From Myrmaecium sp. VS I D KN 1 (taxonomy: Eukaryota > Ascomycota > Dothideomycetes > Valsariales > Valsariaceae): a DNA stretch of 64,000 bases. The translations under genes were made by a program, and so were the position numbers. Under the pieces are notes generated by a model. That model was not told the DNA's origin, did no database searches, and was given only the letters and a program-made list of their open reading frames with translations. The stretch's first letter is position 1. Each line of letters opens with the position of its first letter. The DNA lies in the NCBI GenBank assembly GCA_019775845.1, contig JADQAV010000024.1, positions 62,001 through 126,000 on the forward strand, read 5' to 3'. This document shows positions 33,423-42,905 of this stretch, piece by piece.

Positions 33423-36143
33423 TCACCCCTCCGACGCCGGACTCGGCGGCACCTCCGCCTCCGCCCCAGGCCAATCCCCGGGCTCGGACCCCAGCACAAA
33501 CGCCATCTCGCCTCCGTCCGCAAAGACATCCGTCCACGTCAGCCAGGCCTTCGTCCACGCCTGGCCGTTGACGGTCAGGTTTTGCACGTAGTAGGGGTCG
33601 GTCGTCGACCCGTTGGGAAGGCCGGACGCGGTGATGCGCAGGGTCTTTCCCTCGCCGCTGTCGCGGCTGCCGAGGTCCAGGGTGAGGTTGGCGAACCAGG
33701 GGGCGCCGATGAGGAAGGTGGGTTGGGCGGTGAGGGGGTAGAGGCCGATTACTGTGGTGTGGTGTGGTGAGCTATGGGGCGGGGTTGAAGGGGGGCGGGA
33801 GGAGGGGTAGGGTAAGACGTACTATTCCACACCAACCAACTCTGCATCGCGCCGGCGTCGCTGTTTCCCGGCAAGCCAGCGGGGGTGGGAGCGTAGTAGG
33901 CGCGAGCGACGGCGCGGCTGCGGCGGACGCTGAGATCGGGTCGGTTGACGAAGTGGTAGAGGTAAGGGGTGGTGAAGGAGGGTTCGTTCCCGGGGTTGAA
34001 GATGGTGTTGTTGAACGCGGCGTTATCGCTGACGACGTTGCTCTCGAAGGTCTTCTCGAGCCGGTCGAGGAACGTGGCGGATCCGCCGGCGAGGGCGATC
34101 GTGGTGGCGAGGTCGTGGTGCGCGTTGAAGCTGTACTCCCACGGCCGCGCTTGGTAGTAGGCGTCCCCCCAGTAGCAGCCGCCGCAGCTGAGCGGGTCCT
34201 GCGCGACGAAGGAGCCGTTCGCGAGCCGGGGCACGACGAAGCCGCTGTGCCCCTGGCTTGTGGCGGCCGGGTTCCAGTGGTTGCGCCAGTTGCGGGAGCG
34301 GTTGAGGTACGTGTCCGCATCGGCGGTCTTGCCGAGCCCGGAGGCGACTTGGTAGAGGGCGAAGTCGTTGGCCGAGTACTCGACCGCGCGCGAAACGGCC
34401 CGGCTGAAGGTTGGCGTGATGTACCCGTACTCCAGCCAGTCTGGCAGGGCTCCGCGCCCCTCTTTCGTGGAGGAGTCCGGGGCGGATGGATCGTTGTTGT
34501 TTGGTGGCGTCTTCTCCGCGTCCGTCTGCATCGCAGCGTAGCCGTCTTCCCAGTCGATGCCGTCGGTGACGCCCTTGACATAGGCGTCCGCCAGGACATT
34601 GTCAGCGTTGCTGCCGCCCTGGGTGCGACCGTTGTAGTTGCTGGAGCGGCCATCGGGCGTATAACCATCGTGCCGCCAGATGTCAATCAGAGAGCGGATG
34701 ATTTCAGTGTACGCAGTCGGGTTCAGGATGTGCACCAGCGGGGTGGTACAGCGGAAGAGGTCCCAGAAGGTGAAGATATCATCGTAGTAGGGTTCCGTAG
34801 ATGTCCATTCGGGATTTTCACCAGTCCGATTAGATGGGATAATGAACATGCCGTAAAGGCTCGTGTACAGCAGAGTCAAGTCGTCGGTATTGGTGCTAGT
34901 CGTAGTCACTTTGGATAGGACCTCCGTATTCCATCGGGTTTCCGAGCTGTTGGTCAGGCTCTGTAAATCGGTTCCCGACGGTATCTCGTTGTCCACAAAT
35001 TGACATGCCTTCTGGGATGAGATCCAAGAAATACCGACTCTCGAAGTGACCTCAGTGCTGTCGAAAGTGAAAACCCCACCCACTCGTTCAGTCCCAGAGA
35101 CATTGCGATACTCGCCGTAAGACGCGAGGGTCTCATTCGTGCCTGAGAATGTCTGGCTACTCGTAGCATTCTGATCGAAGCGGCCGCAGAAATAAATCGT
35201 CCAGTCAGGGGCTTCGTGACGCGCGTGAGCCTTCGATCCTCAGGAGCAACGGAAGACACTGTTCGGGCACGACTTACAGAGATTCCACCCTTTATCATAC
35301 GTGCCACTTCCTTCATAATGGCCATCGCTCGCGATGCTGAAGTTGCCGGAGATGTAATCCTGGCCCCAGCCTAACCCTCGATAACTCGGCAAAACATGCG
35401 AAACGTCCACGACAATGGAAACATTAGACCCCTCAGGGATGGTGTATTGGTGGAAGCCTGCATGATCAGTACCCGCGAGCTCCACGGTGATGCCGCTCTG
35501 GAGGGACGACTTATAATACCCGACGGTCGCCTGATCTGCTGAAGCTCGTTCTTGGGAGATGTCCGTCAGCGGGTTGTCAACTTCACCGAGTACGGGGAGC
35601 TGCGATACAACCCCGTATCTGTGGAGAGAGTGTCAGGTTGAGCTTCATGGTCATGGGCGGTCACTCCTGCAGGAACCCTTACTTCGGTGCACCCCCCGTC
35701 CCGCTTTCATGCATCATGGAGAACCCCGTGATCTGTCCGTCGGACAGATATCCAGAGTACGCATCTGTCGTGCCGGACGACACGTCCGGACCGAGCTTGA
35801 CCACGGAATACGGTGCTGTACGCGCGAAAGTTCAGAACCGCACAAGGTGAGGGCGAGGCGCGGAGCCAAATATGGCTTACCCGGTACCACGCCGGGGAAC
35901 ATGTTGCCGCCGTTGGTGGTTCCTACACTGCATATTCGCATCAGGTGGGAATTCCCAAGCATGCCTGGAGTTTTTTTTCCCCAAGGATGATCCTTGCTCT
36001 TACAATGGATCCACATATTGCGTGTAATCTGCACTCTGCGCCGACACGAGTGCAGCGCCACTTGGGGACAGAGCAAAAGCAGAGTAAAACAACCGATGCC
36101 TCCAGTTCGTGGGCCGCCCCGCGTCAAGGGCGTGTTGGGCCAT
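33423..36143 (-). CDS. Secreted GH92 alpha-mannosidase
   Basis: Calcium-dependent exo-alpha-mannosidase (glycoside hydrolase family 92), which trims mannose from N-glycans or mannan. Six exons on the minus strand: 36143-36004, 35927-35881, 35815-35683, 35618-35278, 35211-33823 and 33751-33423, giving 792 residues. All joints keep phase and restore family sequence: YVDPFVGTTNGGNMFPG, ISGNFSIASDGHYEGSGTYD, GWNLSPDWTIYFCGRFD and QSWLVWNIIGLYPL. The catalytic half contains TDDLTLLYTSLYGMFIIPSN, YYDDIFTFWDLFRCTTPLV and GLPGNSDAGAMQSW. The N-terminus before QSADYTQYVDPF has a modest hydrophobic stretch and an Ala-Gln site that could be a signal peptide; the ATG at 36143 is the nearest in-frame one, but an extra 5' exon is possible. 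Several N-glycosylation sequons fit a secreted enzyme. Confidence 0.9.
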
Positions 36144-37917
36144 TGGCTTCCCGGGCCCAGGAGGCCAAGAGGTCAAGCAGGAAATATAGCAAGAAGATAT
36201 GTGAGGCCGCGATGTCCCAAGCAGTCTCTGCTTAGCTGTGCGTGCCAACGACGATGTGAGAATGAACGCAAGACTCTCGAGAAAAGAAAGAGCAAGAGGA
36301 AGTCTGACATCTATACAAGCATTGCAACGAAGCAGCAATGCCTATATATAAAGAACGCTTCGAGACATTCACAAGGACTCGAATAAAGACAAGCAAGCGT
36401 GGAAGGGAGCTCGTGTGGAATAGAAGCCTTGTGATAGGGGGATGTCTCCCATTGACGAGCTGTCCAAGCTGCAAACTGACAGCATGTACCAAAGATGGGA
36501 TGGGAAGGGCGAGGGCATGGTTGCAAATCGTCGTGAGTCTCCAGTCAACGTGCCAGCGGGCGTGGGTCCTCGAGGCAAGGAATAGGGGGCATCGGACCTG
36601 ACAAAACCGAGGAATGGGACCCAAGCCCATGTTGACAATGGCCGGCGTGGACATGGAGCAGGGTCAGTGGGGATGCGTGCCGATAGTGACATCCATCCTT
36701 TGGGAGGAAAGATGCATCGGATCGTACATCCCTTGGTACATACAGGTCCAAAGTCGATCGAGCCGGGCAAGAACTCGCGCTAAGAAAGTCTGAATGCAGG
36801 ATGATATCGAAGGACGATATTGCATGTAGGATAAGAACGGGTCCATTAGAAGCAGTACAACAATACAACAATGACAAAGCGGCGGCCGTGAAAAGTAAAC
36901 AGGGATCGTAGCGGCTGTCTTCAAAATGACCCGGACGCGTCCAGGTGCTTGTATCACCGGGAACGCAACGCATGCGGCATGGTGGATGCGAAAACATGTT
37001 TTGGTTCGACGCTGGCAGGAGTAAGTTACGAGTCGGTCGGTAGCTTGAAGGAGAACTAGAGGCATTCTTCAGAGGTTAATAAACCGTGACGCTCTTCAAG
37101 CCCACTGACCTCATCCAAACCCCCCACGAGCTCCCTCTCCAGCTCCCTCACAAACGGCCAACGGCAGCGGTAGTGGTGGTAGTGGTGGTAGCAGTGCTGA
37201 TCCGACACGATCGATCTAGCCAAGCCATCGAGAAAAGCATAGAGAGAAAGGCAGAGACAGAGAGGAAGAGAGGGAGAAAGAGAGAAGCCCAAACAACCTC
37301 TCCGCCTCCGAAACAACCACGCCCGCAAAGGCAGCACGCCGATTGGCTGCTCTCTCTCCTCTCTCCCATGGGTCGGTGCTGCGCTGTAGATCACCTCCTT
37401 CACCCACCGGACGTAGTTTAAGGAAGGGAGAAGGGAGAGAGAGAGGAAGTCTGGAGAGCGAATGACGAGCCGCGTGAGCGGGAACGTGGTGGGAGGTGGT
37501 TATAGATACTGTAGGTAGGTGGTGGGGCAGCATGGGCGATGGAGGTGGTCGTTTCTAGGTCAGACGGATGGACAGACAGGCAGAACACAATCACCACCAC
37601 CACGAGGACGATGGTGCGGCACGTGGAACAAGAGTACTAGTAAGCAAGCTTCAAGGTACAGGATAAACGACCTCCTCATATAAATTGGAATTGTTCGAGA
37701 GACGGACGACATATCTCGTGTATATATATGACTGACTACATACCAACCTACGTATCTCTCAGATATAGCAGATATAGAGAGACATCAAAAGAGATCCCAG
37801 TACCAACGCCCTAGAAACCCGCGCCATGTCGAACCCTCCTACTACAAATACAAGGAAAACCCCCCTCATCCCCTCCTTCTGCTTCCCATCGCTATCATCC
37901 CATGTCCACCGGTATCA
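36144..37917. other. 1.8-kb intergenic region
   Basis: Upstream region of the GH92 gene and downstream region of the acyl-CoA dehydrogenase gene. Frames up to 150 codons (for example 36545-36997 minus) show no domain and overlap others on both strands. A simple GTGGTA repeat occurs around 37170-37190. An unrecognised 5' exon of the GH92 gene could lie at the left side. Confidence 0.5.
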
Positions 37918-39907
37918 CTACAACTTCATCCCCAAAGCCTTATGCACCCGCAGCGCCTGCCGCACACTCAGATCGAGCATGATCTCCTCACTACCCCCAG
38001 GGATCGCATACGCGCGCACATCGCGATACAGCCGCTCCACTTTCCCGCCCTGGCCGCCGCGGGAGTAGCTCAAGCCGCCGAAGATCTGGCTGGCCTCGCG
38101 GGCGCAGAACTCAAACGTGACGGTGCTCTGGGCCTTGAGGCTGGCGATGGCGCCGCCGAGCTTGAGCATGGCCTCGACCTCGCCCATGCGCGCGCACTGA
38201 AAAATCAAATTCTCGAGCCAGTTGTAGCTCGCCTCGATCTGGCGGGCCATGTGCGCGAGCTTGAGCCGGATGACCGGGTGGTCGATGAGCCGCTTGCCGA
38301 AGGTCTTGCGTTTGTGCGCGTACTTGATGCTCTCTTCGTAGCACACGCGCGAGAAGCGCAGGCACTGGATGATGATGCCGATGCGCTCGTGGTTGAAGTT
38401 GGTCATGATCACCTTGAACCCTTGGTTCTCCTTGCCGATCAGGTTGCCCACCGGCACCTTCACGTCCTCGAACGTGATGTACGTCGTCCCGCTCGACCAC
38501 ACGCCCTGGCAGTCCATCCGTCGCGTCGACACCCCGCCGAACTCCCGCTCGATCAGCAGGAGCGAGACCCCCTTCATGCCCGGTCCGCCTGTCCGGACGG
38601 CGACGGTGAAGTAGTCCGACCAGATCCCGTTCGTGATCCACTTCTTCTCCCCGTTGACGATGTAGTGCTTGCCGTCCTCGCTGAGCTTGGCTTCACAGGT
38701 GAGGTTGGCGACATCGGAGCCGGCATCTGGGATACACATTAGGAGACATCGCCCTCATATCTTTCAGAACTCCGACGTACCAGGCTCGGTAATAGCCAAG
38801 CAGATCCGCTTGTCACCGCTGAGGATGCCAGGCAGGATACGATCCTTAAGCGCTTTGCTACCATACTTAACCAGGGGCGGACATCCGATCCCGAAGCCAC
38901 CAAGCAAGTTCCAAACAAGCCCACCGCTTCCCGTGCGGGACAGCTCGTCCGTAATCACCAGCTCATGGAACAAATCCCACTTCTCCGGCGGCACGCTCTT
39001 GACATGCTTGCCATTAGTATACTGGGTGGGGTAATGCACGCCGAGCAAGCCGGCAAGGTACCCGCGCTCGCCCAGCTCCTTGTAAATCTCATCCGGCACC
39101 TTCTTCGCCTCGTCCCACTCGGTGACATTCGGCTGCAGCTTGCTCTCGACGAACTCGCGCACCTCGGCCCGGAGGTCGGCGTGCGACTGGTTGTAGTAGG
39201 GGGAGTGGTACTGGAGGTCGCTATTAACACGCTGCTTCCTTCATTTTCCCGGTTCGTGGGGGGAGGGAGGGAGGGAGGGAGGGAGGGGCTTGTCACTCAC
39301 AGATTGATACCACGACGGATCCGCATACGGAACCAAATCGCCAAAAGCATCCAGTGCCTCCGCCTGCTCCTGCACCGCCGGGCCCGGCGTCGCCGACACC
39401 GTTCCCGACTCCGCCTGCGGCTTCACCACTTCCTCCTTCTTCTTCTTCTTCTCCTCCTTCACCGGAGGCGGCGGCGGCGGTGCAGCCTTAGAGTCCAGCG
39501 AGCCAATCTGAAGCTTCGGCTGGTACTTCTTCAGAATGGACTCGTTGTGGTACTTCCAAAACTGTTTCGAAGCATCCTTGCCCGCGACGCGCTGGAGGAC
39601 TGGGGAACAGGGGGGGAGTGGGGGTCAGCTGCTGGTCGATGGAGAACCTCGGTAATAAGCGCGTGAGCGATGGCAAGGGTGAGACTCACTCTTCTTTCCA
39701 CCTGTGATCGGAATATTGTGTCAGCGCAACGTGGGTCAAAAGGGGGAGGAGAAAAGGGGCCGTGTCGGCCCACGCGGTCATGCAAAACGTACCTGGATGT
39801 TCGTCTTGGAACTGGGTGAGGTCGTAGACGTCTTCGTCCACGATGATCCACAGGCTGTCCGGCTTGTTGTGGGACGCAACGTCCGAGGCGGAGAAGCGCT
39901 TCGCCAT
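37918..39907 (-). CDS. Cytochrome b5-acyl-CoA dehydrogenase fusion
   Basis: Fusion of an N-terminal cytochrome b5 heme domain to a flavin acyl-CoA dehydrogenase, a form known in filamentous fungi; it probably oxidises fatty acyl-CoA. Five exons on the minus strand, 39907-39793, 39701-39690, 39599-39301, 39210-38781 and 38726-37918, give 554 residues. The second exon is only 12 nt and restores DEHPGGKKILQRVAG. The heme ligands are the His of HPGG and the His of FWKYHNES. A poly-Lys/Pro linker (KEEKKKKKEE) follows. The dehydrogenase part begins near residue 140 with YHSPYYNQSHADLRAEVREF. It carries ITEPDAGSDVANL, GEKKWITNG, FNHERIGIIIQCLRFSR and the C-terminal IPGGSEEIMLDLSVRQAL, where the active-site Glu is expected. 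No targeting peptide or peroxisomal tripeptide is evident (end ALGMKL). Confidence 0.95.
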
Positions 39908-41056
39908 GGTTGGGTTGGGGTTAGAAGGGGGGAAGGATGCTCAGCGGAAAAGGGGAAGAAGAAGCAGCGAAGAACAAAGGAGGAAGTAAGAATCCGGGGG
40001 AGAGTGTGGGTTATAGCTATGTACTTGAATACTACCTAGCTAGCAGTTCAACCATGAAAGCCGCAGCCGACGGGTTACCTTATCCCCCCTCCCCCTTCAC
40101 ATGTCACCACACCCTTGCACCACCCAACCCGTGACTTCCGCGCTGCAAAACCCCCGGGGGAGAAAGCAACACCAACCTCCCTTGCGGGGGAACAACCAAG
40201 CGTGTGTATCGGCGCTCACGTGGAAGGGGGGTCAAACATTATTTATCTCGCGTCTCTGATTCGTCGGTCCAGCGTCATCTCGTGTCAGCAAGCTGCTAAA
40301 GGAATCCCCCCGAGATGCCGAGTTGCCTCGGCTCGGCTGAGGGCAGACAATGGATACCGGGAGATGCTGATTGGTCGACGGACGCGTTGGCTGAACCCCT
40401 CGCGCTCCGGAGATGTACGACGTAACCCCGGAGAATTCGACGTGCAAACATGGACTTCTTATAGTTAACTAAAATATGGGGAATAATGATCACGAGTGTA
40501 AATTTAAACCTACTCCGCAAAGATCCGGGGTAACTGAATGCGGGTTCCCGCGGTGGCTCCCGGGAGGGGCCACATGCCGAAGGGGCTATTTCTCTCCTAT
40601 CCATTCACAGTCGTGATCTTGGAAACAGCAGCAACCCGAGAGACACGTATAATCCTACCAAGGGAATCTCTCTACAGAGATATACGGAGTACATAGATAA
40701 ATCTCTATCCGCCGACCCTTTTCGGAGCCCCAATCCAAAACCGACCGCTCCTCGCGTGAAAAAATCAAAACGCCCCAGTGATGCTGTACAAAACACAACA
40801 TGAGCATATACAACACGATCCAGCCGCCTCCGAAAAAGAATCCCGTCTACACAAGAAAAAACAAGAGAAAGCAAGAGAAACGCCTCCCTCCCAATGCCCT
40901 CCCTCCCTTCCTTCTCTTTCCATCCTTCTTTTTACCAGCGCGGGGTATAAATATACAACATAACAATGATCAAAAGAAAAACCCAAGCTCTTCAACATAA
41001 GCGAGCAGACCAACGTGCCCTTCTGCACTCGAGTAGATATGTATCAGCCCAACCCA
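39908..41056. other. Intergenic, dehydrogenase promoter to PIP-box gene 3' end
   Basis: Contains the upstream region of the acyl-CoA dehydrogenase gene and the 3' flank of the next minus-strand gene. The stretch 40440-40990 is relatively AT-rich. No gene is supported. Confidence 0.55.
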
Positions 41057-41852
41057 TCAACCCGAGAAAAACGCCCCCACCCCAGCAGGAGGAGCAGCAG
41101 CAGCAGGAGCAGAAGCAGAAGCATACTGCACCGCAAACCCTCCTAGCACCGGCACCGGCACCGGCGAAGAAGAATTCGCATTCGGCCACGACGGCCCCCC
41201 AAACCCTCCCACCCCCTCTCCAAAACCCCACGCACTCTGCATCGGCATCCCCTGCCCCTCTCCCCCTCCAGCACCCTCACCCTCACCAACACCCCCCATC
41301 TGCATTTTCCCCGTCCCCGTCCCCATCTCCGCAAGCCCCATCTCCGCCGGCTTGACCGCGCGAAAAAACCGGTGGAGCGTCGGTTGATTCGGCTCCGGCA
41401 CCGCTGGGAGGGGTGGGAGTGGTGAAGGTAAAGGGGTGGTGGTGTCCATGGCGTCGATATCGGCGTCGGCGTCCTCGTCGAGCGGGAGGTAGGAGGAAGA
41501 AGAGGAGGAGTGTTGTTGTTGCTGCTGGGCAGTGAGGAGGAGGTGCAACGTATGCGCTACACCATCGCATCGCGTTCGTCAGCGAAGAGCAGCTCCGGGA
41601 TAGATGTAGAGGGAGAAGCAAAGGTCGAAGTAGAAGGGAAGGGGAAGGGGAGGATAAGGCCGTACAGTAAATCTCCGCCTCCGCCGGCCGGTTATCGCGG
41701 TGTCGTTTGCGGGTGCGGGTGCTGAGGGCGCTGGCGCAGGAGCGATGGGGGGTTGGACGCTGGCTGGGGTCTTGTGCTTGATTATCTTCCTCCTCGTCGT
41801 CGGTGCGACGCCGTTTGTGGGTTGGAGAGGGAGCGTGGTGGGGGGTGTGCAT
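41057..41852 (-). CDS. Small nuclear-type protein with PCNA-interacting (PIP) box
   Basis: Two exons on the minus strand, 41852-41666 and 41556-41057, separated by a 109-nt intron (GTACGG donor, TAG acceptor); phases agree and the product is 228 residues. The start MHTPHHAPSPTHKRRRTDDE includes a classical basic nuclear signal, followed by an acidic stretch. A conserved-looking RKRHRDNRPAEAEIY segment ends exon 1, and SHTLHLLLTAQ opens exon 2. At residues 120-127 (41363-41386) the sequence QPTLHRFF is a perfect PIP box (Q-x-x-L-x-x-F-F), the motif that binds the sliding clamp PCNA. The rest is Gly/Pro/Ser-rich and disordered. I know no family name. PCNA binding is inferred from the motif alone, and the exon model is less certain than for other genes here. 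Confidence 0.55.
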
Positions 41853-42905
41853 TGTTTCTGAGTTCGGAGGTGGGCGATGGTAGATGGGGGGAGGACGGAA
41901 TTGCGGAGGATTCTTTCTTGGTGAGATGTGTGGATGCGGTAGGTAGGGTAGGTGGTGAGTATGTAAGTATGTATGTCGGCAAGTTGGTATGTCAGTAAGT
42001 CAGTAAAGTCGTCGTCGTAGTGGGAGAGTGCACGTTCAGCTCCGGTGAATTGGGGTTGAGTTGTGTGGTTGCGCAGGGTCACCGCACTGCACCACCGAAC
42101 GCGCGAGTCGCGAGTCGCGTGTGCGTTACCCCGGTTTCCCATCAGGCTGGCGCGCGACAGAGAGAGAGCACAACGGCGCGTCGGAAGCCGAAAGTAGTGA
42201 TACTATGTATAGGCATGTGGGCAATTCTGCGCGACTCCGTCCCTCGAGATCTGAAAAGCTATATATCTATAACAAAGTCCCAGGCGGACGTTGCCGTCAC
42301 CATAGCATCGAGTTTCACTCGCCGTCCATCGATACTGTTCCGCGCGCGAGACGCGCGACGCGTCACATCACCGACCCATCATCGTCGAAAAAAGAATTCC
42401 CGCCGTTGGATACAACAATTATACTATATACAGCATCTCAATTACAAGTCAAATTAAGAAAGTAAGTAAAACGCAGGACACAATCCCATATCCGTTCATC
42501 CATAACAATGAATATATCGTAAGTAAATGTAAATTTCGATATATAGCGCCCACTTGACCGAATCCCCGAGGGTGTATATAGCATACTATAACATGAGACA
42601 TGATTCGAAACATTCTCCATGCTCCCAGGCAGACTCACGGACAAAAAAAAAAGGAAGAAAAAGGGGAAACAAAGGGAAGGAAAGAGAGACGGAAAAAAAA
42701 GAACTCCACGTCCACAACCGACCCAATCTCCCAAATCCATTGCGCTCCACCCGGTAAATCCGGTACGTAGAGAGAAAGAGAGAGATGTCAAGAAAAGCCC
42801 ACGAAAGAAAAGAAAAGAAAAGAAAAGAAAAGAAGAGAAAAGAAGAGAAAACAAAAGAAACCGAAGCACAAACGCAAAACCACCACCACCTACCCTCTCC
42901 CCAAT
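41853..42905. other. Intergenic, PIP-box gene promoter / lipase 3' end
   Basis: Upstream region of the PIP-box gene and downstream region of the lipase gene. It has an AAAAG-type microsatellite at about 42806-42850 and A-rich tracts. No gene is seen. Confidence 0.6.
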
